The position numbers were made by a program, and so were the translations under genes. Source: Lineolata rhizophorae (lineage: Eukaryota > Ascomycota > Dothideomycetes > Lineolatales > Lineolataceae). From it: DNA of 64,000 bases. Below the pieces are notes generated by a model. The model ran no database searches and was not told the origin of the DNA. It saw nothing but the letters and a program-made list of their open reading frames with translations. Where the stretch lies: NCBI GenBank assembly GCA_010093515.1, contig MU001690.1, forward strand, positions 297,916 through 361,915, given 5' to 3'. Positions 33,435 through 44,311 of this stretch are shown piece after piece. Each line of letters begins with the position of its first letter. The first letter of the stretch is position 1.

Positions 33435-36400
33435 CTACTCCTCGCCATCGTCTTCCTCGGCAGATTCGCCCTCGTCGTCGCCGTCATCGCTACCGTTGCT
33501 GCTGCTGCTGCTGCCGTCGGGGTCGTCAGGCATGACCACGCTGTTAAGATACGTGACCTGCAAGCAACCGTGTCGTGTTAGCTACTAGCCTTTTTACTTC
33601 CCGAGGTCTAGCTTGTGCTGCGCGTCTGTGACCTGTCGCCCATCCCAGCTCCTAGGGACACTGCTCCCCTTAGAAATTGGGGCCATCGTGAGAAGCAGCG
33701 TTGTCCCGGCGTTCCCCGCGCCCGGGACGTGGCTGCGAGCAGGGACTAAAATGGCTCTATTGGAGAGTCGAGACGCAGTGCCAACGCACCGCGCCCAACA
33801 CGGAACCCAAAGCCTTTGATAGCGCCAACATTGGGCTGCTCCTGGCCGTCTCAGGGAGTGGAGAGGGTTGTTTTCCGGTACGCTAAGGCCGCCGTGCGAT
33901 TAAGTGCCCGCATATCCCACCACCTGCGGGCCGTTTAATTGATTCAAGGGATGCGGCAGCAAGTCGCACTTACAAAGGGTTCCAGGGCTACTACGAGTTC
34001 CATAATGCGGTCTAGCGCGCCTGGCCCGGTCAACTCCTCGTCGCCAAGCCTGCTTCCCAAGGTAAAGCTCCTCAGCCTGAGAAGCTCGATGTTTTCGTGG
34101 TCGGCATCGTAGCCCTAGGTAGATGCCACAGTCAGCGTCTTTGTTCGCATTTATCGTATTACAGCCCTCATTTGTCCTCGGGCTCCTGCCGGATGTGCAT
34201 CTGCTCTGTTCCTCGAGGATCGGAATGGCATTCACTCAGTCCAGTTGGAGTTGCCAGAATACGGGGAGGGGGGACGGGGCATTTTCTCGTATACATCGAA
34301 TTGGTCATCTCCTCTTAAGCCTAAACTCAGACCTCCAAAGTTTGGATGGACCGTAGATTTGATGCGTGCATGTGTTGTGGTTCCCGCTAGGAGCGCGTTT
34401 TGCGACCTGTCAACAATCCCGGGACCTGTGCTTGTGCTAGGATGCCGAGCCGGCGGGAAGCCAGCTCTGCTGTACCTTGGCCCGCTTCCGTTGCCAACTG
34501 CTTCGACTGTAGCGCAGTCCCACGGTTCTGCCACCGTCCAGACCATTCGTCGCGTCCAGTTCTTACCCGCGCCTTGGCAGTCCGACCTGCCGACACCCCC
34601 GAAACAGGTCTATGATGCTTTAGAGGAGCCCTTCTTTGTCCCACGTCGCCGGAACCGATTGTTTGCTCCCGAATCAGTCCCATGATCCATCCGGTTGACG
34701 CTGGCATGTCTCATGGGTCACTACTATGGCGGAATCCATCATGATGGCCATCGAAACGAACACTCGTCGGTGGTATGTGTGTAGGTTTGCTACGATAAAC
34801 GATCACACTTACTTTTGGTTTCGTCTTCAGAGCCGTCTCTGCGTTGGTAGGCTTTCCGACGAAGGCACGAACGACATCTTTCTCGTCAGGCCCTACGCCG
34901 TCAAGGTAGGCTCGTCGCATGCGATCGGCTGTCAATACACGCATGATTTTGCGTGGTTTACGGTCGATGTCGCGGCGCAGCGCAGCAAGTCGATCCGCGT
35001 CCGGCATCCAAAGCCCGCCACCTGTACCATTACAAACACATCAGTAAACCAGCCCCAAAAGAGCGTCATTCATCCAAAAATCATCTCAGGCCAAGGCAAC
35101 AAGGCAACGCGAAACTTTCTATCGATAGCAGGGAGTTCCTAGACCGAGTCTGCGTCCTGTGGAGTCTTGATCCCTGGCGCCGGAGTCACAGCACAGGCGG
35201 CGTGGGCCCTAGTCGCCCACCTTCGAAAGGAATGAACGGAAGGTGAGCTGTCAACTGCTTTTTCTCCTCCGTCCACTTGTCGCGGTCGGAATTTTATGGC
35301 GGAAGACGGACTTGTCGGCCTCCTTCTGTCTGCGACTGGTTGCTCGTGTAGGAGCGTCGACCCCTGAACCCGCTACGATCGAACATACACTCATCCCGAA
35401 CGGATCAAACGGCTCTTTGTCTCTGTCTTCCTGAGCTGAAGATTGGTACCGAGCCTATCAGCCTAGGACAAACCATCGCAAACTTCGTATCCGGGAAGAT
35501 GCGCAAGCTGTTGGATCGCGACAGCTCGAAGACTCGGACGACCCGATCGACCCTCTTATAGTAAGCGAGCGGCCGACAAATCCGTTGGCTAGGACCTTGT
35601 TTCATACGGTTTATCGAGGGAGACATCGTCGGAAAGAAGGCGCTGGCGAGGTATTCCCATTGAGAAGCGCCGCGTGTAACACGGATAGCTAGTGCGGAGG
35701 CACGCCATCCATGTGCACACGTATCACGCCTTGAATAAATAACGGTTGAGAACTCTTGGGAACGAGACCGCGATGCCCCGCGGACGTAATTTTGCCAAAA
35801 GCTAATGTAGCTTCAATGGACCTATGCACCCGAGTCACACGAGTTTAGAATAAGGCAACACAAGTGGCTGATGGGTACATACCTTGTCCAGCTCGGCTCG
35901 ATAATTTTACATCTGTCGGCTATCCCTCCGATAAGGTGGTGATGCGCGCCCAATAGTGTACGCTCTTCGATTTCCTCCATGATGGCATTGCATCGTGCGA
36001 GATGCAGCGACTTCGGTCGGCTTTCAGGCGCGCACAGCATCATGGAAACCTTGAATGTGCTAGTAGAACGCAAGCTGCCATGCAGGTTCTCCTTTGTGAC
36101 ATGAATTCTACGTTGCATTGCATTGTTCTCGCGGCCGTAGTGAGCTCCGCCTCGTAGCCCAATTCATGGTCGTACGCGCGTCAGGCATACTGTGCCTCTT
36201 CCATCTTGACGCCGCGCCAGCCCCTAGTGTGGGGGGTACTTTGCAAAACAAAATAGTACACTCGTCACTTACCTACAAAGCTCTTTTGAGGTTCAATATG
36301 AACATAATAACAAGCGTAAGGGCCCTTTCGTCCCGTTCGAGACCTAAAATGTAAAATTAGTTCGTCTGCCAACTTTTCGAGAACAAAGGAAACCTACCAA

Positions 36401-37433
36401 GCTGCGGAGAAACAAGTCTGAAAACACCATTAGCTCTCTTATCATCGCCTAAGTCTGCACCTTACTGACCTTGTAAGGCGTTGGGTCCGTCGAGAATCGA
36501 ATATCCCTGTAGATGCGGAAGACCTAGGCATAGTTGGATGATCAGTGAGGCGTAAAGCACAGCAGAAGCGGGGTCATGCACGTACCACGTCCTTGACCGG
36601 CAGCTCTGGAATGGTCTCGTCGCCCTCAATTATCTTGGGCGTGAGCGCTTCGACAAATGAATGGAAGTCTTTGAGCGCCTGGCGATAATCGGGATCGTGC
36701 ACTATGGTTACGCGGCTATCAGCTGCTGATATTGCCATGACTCACGCACGCATGCAATGAAGGTTGCACGAAATATGCTGTCGTTCGACACGACGGCAAT
36801 TGGAAAGGACGTGGGCAATGTCGCGCAATCGGCCAGCAGCTTAGAGTTGCTCAACTTACTTTTAAGCCATTCCCGGTCATTGTTCTTTGCTAAGTCTCTC
36901 AAGAAGAGCAACGTATTCGGGTGTACCGTGTCATTTCTATAGGGAGTATTCCCTGCTTCTCGAGCCTTTGGCTTTTTGATAACGAGCTGAGTGCCTGGCT
37001 TGAGCCCTGTCTTTACGCCAGGCCTCCACAACTCTTTACCCTTAGTGCTTCCAGAGTCTTTGATGGACGTTCCAGACCGCCTGCCTTTCTTCCCTTTCGC
37101 TTTGGGCTTTGCTGTAGACTCATCGCTATCATCTAACTCCTCTATGTCGCTTTCCGAGGGGTTCTTGTCGCCATCATCATAGTCAGACGCGCTAGCAGAG
37201 GTGTTTCCGCCATCGCGGCTCCTGCCAGACGCTGAATCTGCGGCCTCACCGGGCAGAGGCTCAAAGTAACCGCTCGTTTGGAGAGTCGATTTAGCGGCAC
37301 CTTTCGATCTCCGGCCGGGATTTGCCGTTTGTCGAGCCTTTCTGGACTGGGTCTGCGCTTCGGGTGAGAGTGGCCGCTTCGCACGACCCCGAAGCGCCAA
37401 ATTCTCGGACTGGCGAGCCGAACGTCGAGCCAT
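33435..37433 (-). CDS. DUF2461 (TIGR02453) family protein with expanded introns
   Basis: Model on the minus strand: 36860-37433, 36586-36701, 36470-36523, 36398-36417, 36273-36343, 34813-35021, 33974-34114, 33435-33557; 435 residues, all joins in frame. The N-terminal ~165 residues are basic, acidic and disordered, probably nuclear. The DUF2461 domain runs from about residue 170: HPNTLLFLRDLAKNNDREWLK, LVFRIYRDIRF-like VVFRIYRDIRF, FSAAWSRTGRKGPYACYYVH, then GGLWMPDA and the GYDADHENIELLRLRSF block. The acidic tail contains a Ser run encoded by a CTG/AGC tract. Family function is unknown. Four introns are 52-158 bp, but the last three are 1251, 698 and 416 bp, far above the rest of the window; the family sequence runs straight across each junction. 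A 16-bp minisatellite lies upstream, shared with TYW3. Confidence 0.88.
33558..33973 (-). other. Long intron 7 of DUF2461 gene (416 bp)
   Basis: Bounded by a GTAAGT donor and a CAG acceptor on the minus strand, joining ALEPF to VTYLNSVVMPDD, which are adjacent in the family as I know it. I see no recognisable gene or repeat inside. Confidence 0.75.
34115..34812 (-). other. Long intron 6 of DUF2461 gene (698 bp)
   Basis: Bounded by a GTAAGT donor and a TAG acceptor, joining KTKPK to GYDADH. Frames of about 100-145 codons are open on both strands inside it, but none starts with a supported ATG plus conserved protein, and none resembles a known family. Confidence 0.75.
35022..36272 (-). other. 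Very long intron 5 of DUF2461 gene (1251 bp)
   Basis: Bounded by a GTAAGT donor and a CAG acceptor, joining KSFVG to GGLWMPDA. Two small frames on the minus strand (about 35822-36118 and 35405-35626) are open but unrecognised. No terminal repeats or transposase motif were seen by eye. Confidence 0.75.
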
Positions 37434-37798
37434 GGCTACAATGGATGAAATGACTCTGTTGAGATGTCCATGTGTTGGTGTTTGATTCAAAAATTGCAGT
37501 TTGTTCGGCACGGTAGCAAAACGTGACGTCGCGCGTCTAGCGCGTGGACGTACGCGCGGCTACTGCCGAGGCGCGATTGCTCCGACTTCCGCGGCCAGGC
37601 CCCGCCGTTCGCCTCGACCTCTTGGTCGCTCGTCCTCTTGGTCGCTCGTCCTCCTGGTCGCTCGTCCTCCTGGTCGCTCGTCCTCCTGGTCGCTCGTCCT
37701 CCTGGTCGCTCGTCCTCCGAGAGCCCAGCGCAGAGCTTTTGGCCGCTTCCACTGGGGCATCCTATCAACGGCTAAAACATTGTGCACTGGTGCCGGCC
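37434..37798. promoter_or_regulatory. Divergent promoter region, DUF2461 / TYW3
   Basis: 365 bp between the two start codons. It must hold the promoters of both genes and includes the 16-bp minisatellite at 37618-37718. No other element was recognised. Confidence 0.6.
37618..37718 (+). repeat. 16-bp minisatellite, six copies plus partial
   Basis: The unit CCTCCTGGTCGCTCGT is repeated six times head to tail (37618-37713), with a five-base partial copy after it. The first two copies carry T for C at the fifth base. The unit has no stop in any frame, so it opens long spurious frames on both strands. It ends about 80 bp upstream of the TYW3 start codon. Confidence 0.92.
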
Positions 37799-38786
37799 AT
37801 GGATCAAGCATTCGAGGAGAAGAAGCGTAAAATACTTGATCAGCTGTCGGCGCCGGATGACGCCTACGCCGATCTTTCTCCTAAAGGCTCCGTGGACGAG
37901 GCCATCCGCCATCTGATCAGCGACACCAACCGCGTAAATGGCCTCGTCACGACAAGCAGTTGCTCTGGGCGAGTGAGCGTCTTTTTAGAAGGGCGCCGGA
38001 AGGATGGCTTGTCGGTCACTCACAATGCTGACGGCGATGAAGCCACAACTACCGCTGGTCCTGGAGGCAAGGGCGGGGGCAGTTGGCTTTACGTCTCCCA
38101 CGAGGCTGTGGGGATGCCCGCGGAGCATGAAGACACATATTTCCATTCTCTTTTTGGACTTGCGTCTCGGTCATCAGATCAGCCGATCCCTGATGGAGAT
38201 GCTCTCAGATATGCGCGCTTCAAGTTCGAGCCAATGGTAACTAATCGGGAACAGGTAATTAGTTGTGTCTATTGTGACTAACGGACAAAATTAGATCCTT
38301 CATATATTGGCACGCTCTTTGCAAGATGCCCAAAAGGTTCTGTCGGCGGCCCTTTCAGCCGGCTTTCGGGAAAGCGGAGCGGTAAGCATTGTTCCGACGA
38401 GAGCGAAGGAGACCATGCCAACCGTGGCAGTCCGATCTTCCGGATTGATGTTTGATGCACCTGTCGGGCTTTGCGCTCCAAGCGGCCTAGTGATGTCCAT
38501 CGTTACTGAGGCGTACCTTCGACATCTCGTCTCAATCGCGAATGACAGGTTTCGTGTTAACTCAGAAAGGACGGAGAGATTTAAATCTGCTCTACTCGAC
38601 CAGTTTTCCTTATGCAGCTTGAAGGAGCTTGGTGGGAGGGAGAAAGTGGAAGATGCTGAGGCTAGGAAGACTAGGAAGAGAGCTGAAGGTCTTAAAGTAC
38701 AGGAAGAATCACGATTCCAAAAAAGTGAACCAATGCCAGCCGTTGATATATCTGAGATAGGGAACATATTCCGCGAAACACACTAA
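37799..38786 (+). CDS. tyw3: tRNA wybutosine-synthesizing protein TYW3
   Basis: Model: 37799-38254 and 38295-38786; 315 residues. The 40-bp intron (GTAATT donor, TGACTAAC branch site, TTAG acceptor) is phase 0 and is the shortest in the window. The N-terminal part has FEEKKRKIL and the SSCSGR motif (TTSSCSGRVSVF); the C-terminal part has the AGFRESGAVS block and a Ser/Gly-containing core (RSSGLMFDAP), all typical of TYW3. The enzyme is a SAM-dependent N4-methyltransferase in the wybutosine pathway that modifies G37 of tRNA-Phe. The C-terminus is charged and coiled-coil-like. It is divergent from the DUF2461 gene. Confidence 0.92.
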
Positions 38787-39171
38787 GGCCGTATTTTAAC
38801 AGCGGACCGAATTGGTGATTCTTATTTAGAATAGGCGGTGTCAAAGTGTGCTATATTATTGCAAGCGCTCTAGTAAGCACCGATGCTATGACATGGCGTT
38901 TTAAGTCCTATGTGTTGCAGCATAATTTCTTCTAGTTGAATTTTTTGTATTATCTGATAGGAGTGGCGTTGTACACAAAAACCAATCTACCATCCAATCT
39001 ATAGGAGCAAGATTTCCATACATTTACCAAGAAAGTTACAAAATGACACAGGTATCTCATCTATAGAGGGCGCCGTCGCTATGCCGCAAACATAGAATGA
39101 AACCGACGAATACCTACTCAACACAAGAACATCACTATGTCGTAAGTCCTAACACGTAGAGCATTGTCGGA
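38787..39171. other. Convergent intergenic region, tyw3 / mrs2
   Basis: 385 bp of A/T-leaning sequence containing the 3' ends of both genes. No gene, RNA or repeat was recognised. Confidence 0.65.
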
Positions 39172-40935
39172 TCAGCCAACATCAGTCCTCCCCGCTTTAT
39201 GCTCGGTTGCTTCTGGGTATAATTGCTTTTTCGTGGCATGAGCTATCCTCCTACGCATTGCGGAGCGTACGTGTTGGGCATGCCGTTCCTTCTCAGCTCT
39301 CTCGGCCATCCGCTCACTGGCAGTGAGCCGCTTCCTTGCCAACCTACCGTTGGTAGGTCCGTCAAGAGCCCAATTACCCCTGCCCTCTCTACCTTGCCCT
39401 CCCCACATGCTCACGCGCTGAACTTTTGTAAGTTTCTTCAATCCGTATACGCATACTGCCACCGTAAGGAAGAAGCAAGCGGCTGAGACAGTGCCAAACC
39501 CGAGGTCCGACTCCTCGTAGAAATTCTTTAGGTTCATGCCATAGAGCGCTGCGATAAAGGTTCCGGTTCCTAGGCCAATAGTCCCAATACTAAACTTGAG
39601 ATCAAGCAGCATCAGACTGTTTCGATTTGCGTCTAGGATGGCCTTGACACTACAACGTAAATACTGTTAGCATTTGATACAAAAGTAACGGAGGCAACGG
39701 GTTGGGTCCCCTCTGATCCTTCTACCTGAGGGCTTTGGGAAATGATACGACGAATCTAAAACGTACATCTCTTCAGTGTTACGAATATTGCTCACGAGGT
39801 TCTCTGCGCTTTGTACGATCTCGTCGCAGAACTTATGGTAGCTCTCGAGCAACATCTCCACCTCGGTATGGTCGTCTTCGCTCCGCTCTTTTCCATTCGC
39901 CTTTTCCGTGAGATACATGGCCGCAAGGTCATCATCAGCCTCCAAGAGCTCTTCCAATGCATCCCTCACAAGGCGTGCCCTTTGGCTAAAGGTACCTAGC
40001 CTTTTGGAGTAAATCAAAAGGTGGCGTAGTTTATCCCTGTCAATATCTTCTTCCAGGTCTCTCAAAACCGTCACAACCGGTTCCCGCACACTGTCGAACT
40101 CACTCTCCAAGTTGGTCGTAACGCTGAGCAAGACGGTTTCGAGAGCACGGAATTCGTATGGAAGAGAACTGGGCTGGCGCGAGTCACCTTGATATTTCAG
40201 CTTTCCCTCTAACTCGTACATGAAGGATGACTGCGCCAGAGAGTCTGTTGATCCATAAACATCAAAAGTGAGGACGCGGTCGTGCATAATTAGGACGCGG
40301 AGGTGAAGGAGGTTGAGCAGGATGGCTGTTGGTCGTACGACGATTCTAGGAAGAACGGACGAGTCGATCTTGCGTAAGTCACGAGGAAGAAGGCCATACT
40401 TCATTGCTCAATAGTCAGCCTCCGAGTTTCGACAGTAATTTGCGAACTAGGGTCCGGAGTCTTGCAAATAGAGGCGCATCTTTACCTTGGCGATCAGTTC
40501 CGTCTTCTTGAACTCCCCTATCAAGGTACATCTTCCTTTTTCATCGAACTCGGTGCAGCGAAGCATAAGCTCGTTACTCGGGCGCAACGGACGGTGAAGA
40601 TTTGTCCCATCATCTACGACCGAGGAGTCGCTTAGCTCCGGCCACTGAGGACAAGGCTTGTTTTTGGACCACCATGGCCGCCGCCAAAAGCTCAGGTTTC
40701 GTGCCCAGGCACGGGTATGGCGCCGGGTATCGATATAACTGTTATCGAGACACACGCGCGGGGTAGATGGTACGAGGGCGCGACGATGCGATGCGAAGGG
40801 TCGATGCGAATGGGAGAGAAGGCGTTGCGGAATCGGAGGACTAGCGCACGGGCGGGAGAGAATCGTGAGCACGCGGCGCGACACGGCGTGCATGTCTTTC
40901 GCCTCGGATAGAAGGGTACCTCGCACTGGCAGCAT
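39172..40935 (-). CDS. mrs2: Mitochondrial inner-membrane Mg2+ channel MRS2 (CorA family)
   Basis: Model on the minus strand: 40486-40935, 39767-40398, 39172-39649; 519 residues. The first intron ends in AAG, the second in TAG. The N-terminus is arginine/serine-rich like a mitochondrial presequence; an alternative start at 40893 (MHAVSRRVL) looks even more like one. Family blocks are CTEFDEKGRC, YGLLPRDLRKIDSS, LIMHDRVLTFDVYG, a long helical stalk, and near the C-terminus a first membrane segment ending in the signature YGMN (GMN at about 398-400) and a second at about 410-432. The pentameric channel admits Mg2+ to the matrix and supports group II intron splicing in yeast. The basic matrix tail is slightly long. 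Confidence 0.94.
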
Positions 40936-42039
40936 CCATGGGGTGTGTGGAAGGCGTCCGTCTGCTCGCGACAGCGTAGGCGACTCGGGTTGCTGTGATA
41001 GCTGGAAAAGATGTTCGCTTCGGTCCAGACCGCGTCAAGCCGCCGTTCACGTGAGCTGACTCAACCACATCCTTAGGTCCGGTCTCATAACTTTCAGCAT
41101 TCAATGTCCTACCACTCTGCAATCAGTAAATGAAGCCACATTGATTTTTCGTATACCTGCTGTAGCACGGATATGCACGGGCTCTTTGTCAAGACTTCTT
41201 TGTGTCAAGAACTTGCCTCTTCCCAAAGTATATCTATCATCCGCTGCCACTCATTTGCTGTGAACCCGTCTGGCGGGTCATTGCATGTCTCGTGTTGTTA
41301 TTGATCATATATGGATTGCATATGCGATTTTAAGCCTTCACGGAGTTGGTGTCTTGAATGCAGTCTTTCTGAAAATCATCAATGATGACTTGTCATATGT
41401 GGAGATGTCATTCAAGCGCGGTTGGGACAGTTTTATCGCATAATATCTCCCTCCGTAGGAGGCAGGTTTTGCAAGTGCGCCTTTGGCCTGCACGGCGGGA
41501 ACTGAGGCATTTGAATATTACATCACATCCAATCCAGGCATGGTTCAGATAGTTATTCCGCTCACACAAAAACATAAGTTTAGTTTCGAAGTGTAGGGAG
41601 TGTGAAACAAATACAACACATGCATGGCGCATATAAAGAGATCGAATTGCACCTTTGCCCAGCGGCGGGCGTGATTACATCATGTGCAAGTATATAGATT
41701 TCTCTTTGTAGCAAATAGTGCTTCCACGTCAAACTTCAAACTTCTTCAACTTCCGCATCCTTCTTTCTCCTCCACAACTTCGCCATATACTCCACCCACA
41801 GTTCTCTCTAATAACTCATCACGAAATCTCTTCGACAGCAAAGGAGACTTTTCGAAAGGATTTTCATACGTTCTACGGAGAGCTACCCCACCTTACGTCC
41901 AAACCAACGCATGTTCGGCTCCACGAGGCTGTTTCATCTACAACAAGGTATGATCATCCACACTAAACTTGTAATTTATGGGACTAATACATACTCTCAA
42001 AGGGCAGTACTTTTCTAGCTCTACTCAAGCTTCCCGCCC
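40936..42039. promoter_or_regulatory. Divergent region, mrs2 / RID-type methyltransferase
   Basis: 1.1 kb between divergent start codons. Near the right end a GTATGA donor-like site at 41948 and a TTTCTAG acceptor-like site at 42018 may delimit a leader intron of the methyltransferase gene. Small open frames at about 41680-41960 do not resemble proteins. No other features were seen. Confidence 0.5.
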
Positions 42040-44105
42040 ATGGATGACGCTATCGATCTCACTCTCTCGGACGCCTCTGATGCAGAACGTGAGGAAGTCG
42101 TAGCAGACAGAAAGTACCAAGACGTTCCTGTCGTAGACCTTTCCGACGACAAAAATGACATCCGGGAATCCCGATCTCTAGATCGTGAGCAAGACGATGT
42201 CATCTCCTTGTCCGATGACGATGAAGATCCTTATAGTGATTCTGGTAACTCTCTAAATTATTGCGGAGTATGGCTAGATCACGAGGCTAAAATTTGCCAG
42301 ATTTGGACGTATTGCTCGACGATGAGACCAACTTCGACTTTCCGTTGCCGACACAACAAGGCAAAAGGATCGACGCTGCATATGTTCCGATGAAAGCAGA
42401 ATTGCCACCTGCCGAGACTGTGCCGAGCCCACCGCTCAGAAACGGCCGATTCGACTTACCATGGATACAAGTGGATTACTCAATTAGGGTTGGCCCCCGA
42501 AATGTCAGGATCAAGCCGTGGGACTGTGTCGAACTCCAAAAGCAATTCGTTGATCGCCCAGAAAATTCTTCGAATCCGAGTGACTTCTTTTTAATAACGC
42601 ACATTCTGAGGAACTTGGAAACTGACTCGATTGAGGTACGCGGCCTAAGACTGCGCCGCACCAAGTTTTTCAAGGGTGTCTTAGCCCCGAAGTTGAACGA
42701 AGTCAGCTTTTTTGCAGCAGTCGACCGCGACGATCCGAGACCGTTCATAGTTCAAAGTCTCGAGGTCATTAACCTAGGCCTGGTGGTAAAGCGAAGGAAA
42801 CTGGTCATAACGCACAAGAATTTCCCCGCCGAAAGCTACCGAGAACACAGGAAGTTCTGGTCTCGCGGACCTAGTGGGTCCGAGATCCAGGAGCAAGTTT
42901 ACAACGGCGAAGTCCTTGTTTGCCGGTACGTGTTTTTACAGGAGTTTCTGAATGCCGGTGAAAGGGAGCGAAGGTTTTTAAAGCTACGAGCTACGCATAC
43001 AAAGGCCGGAGTAATTCACAGACTCCGTAAATCGGAGAGTGGAGTAGAATGGATCTCCTGGGGCCAGGCCAGCTACTTCCATAATAACATGCCCGGTCCT
43101 CAAAATAACGCCTGCTTTTCGGAAGACCACGTTGACTTGACCCGAGAAGATACACCGCCGCGACCGCAGCCAAGGACATACACTTACGGAGATGGCTTCT
43201 GTGGAGCCGGCGGTGCTGCGCGCGGTGCTCAGCTAGCTGGCGTCGAAGTGCAATTCGGTTTCGACTCGAGCCGTATCGCCTGTCAGTCTTTTGGAGAGAA
43301 CTTCCCCGGTCCGACTACACAAACGTATGAGATTAGTGCGGACAAGGCTATCTCTGCAAGCCAGTATCTCCATTGTGACATCCTTCACATGTCTCCCGTC
43401 TGCAAGACCTTCTCTGCAGCTCACACGGTAATGGGCAAAAACGACGATGAGAACAGCACCACTCTATTCGTGGTCGGGCATCTGCTCAAAAAATGCAGAC
43501 CTCGCGTCCTAACTCTCGAGCAAACCTCGGGATTAGTTACGCATTACCCGCAATTCTTTAATAAACTCCTCAGCCTAATTCTAGACGAGGGGTATGATCT
43601 GAGGTTTCGAATTATCGATTTTTCAGAGTACGGATTACCCCAAGCTCGAAAGAGGGTGATTATCTTCGCATCAGCACGTGGAGAACCGCTGCCCGCCTTC
43701 CCGAAGCCAACTCACGGCGACCCGCGCGTTTTGCAGCGCAAGGTGACAGTGTGGGATGTCCTCAAGGATATGCCTTCAGAGACGGTTCCAAATACCCCGG
43801 CCAAATTCTTGTACGACCCCCGAATGCATATGCTCCCAAGCTGCGTCACCTGCAAAGGTGGGGAGAACAGACACTTTTGCGAAGATCGGAAGTACAATAA
43901 CGCTGAGTTTGCGCGATTACAAACGTTTCCTGATTGCCACACATTTTGCGGGACTAGGACTCAAGTCCTCACGCAAATCGGAAACGCCGTACCGCCTGCC
44001 GTGTTTGCAAAATTCATCGGTGCAGTCAAAGCAGCGTTGGAAGAAGAGGATGCTCGACGAGAGACTCTAAGGCAGTTGCCCGGCGAAGAGGTCATAGTGC
44101 TGTAG
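42040..44105 (+). CDS. rid: RID/Masc1/DmtA-type cytosine-5 DNA methyltransferase homolog
   Basis: Model: 42040-42244 and 42301-44105; 669 residues, one 56-bp intron. The acidic N-terminus has SUMO-interaction-like DLS/ISLSDDD patches. A BAH-like region follows (IRVGPRNVRIKPWDCVEL), then the methyltransferase fold: motif I GDGFCGAGG (about 365-373), motif IV SPVCKTFSAAHT with catalytic Cys at about 436, EQT at about 475 in place of the usual ENV, motif VIII QARKRVIIF and motif X QIGNAVPP near 627. The EQT substitution places it in the Masc1/RID/DmtA group, needed for repeat-induced point mutation in Neurospora and sexual development in Aspergillus. Motif IV departs from the canonical PPCQ at two positions but keeps the Cys. 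Activity is not shown. It is tail to tail with a SNF2 gene. Confidence 0.85.
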
Positions 44106-44311
44106 TATGGCGCTAGTATGGGACATGGTGATATGGGACATTTGCGACCACGAAGAGTTTGGGTACTGGGTTTGGAAATTGAGAGTTTAAAAAGTTGGGG
44201 GAAATACAAAAGGCACGCATGGGACATTACTTTAAGCCAAAGTCTTTTGAATGTGTAAAAAGTTTTGGGTGAGGGGGCTCTTGAATGCCGATACCGAGCG
44301 GATGCTTTCGA

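Noticed and set aside
34245-34685. Plus-strand frame of 146 codons inside intron 6 of the DUF2461 gene
   Set aside because: It lacks an ATG near its start, overlaps frames on the other strand and matches no family I know.
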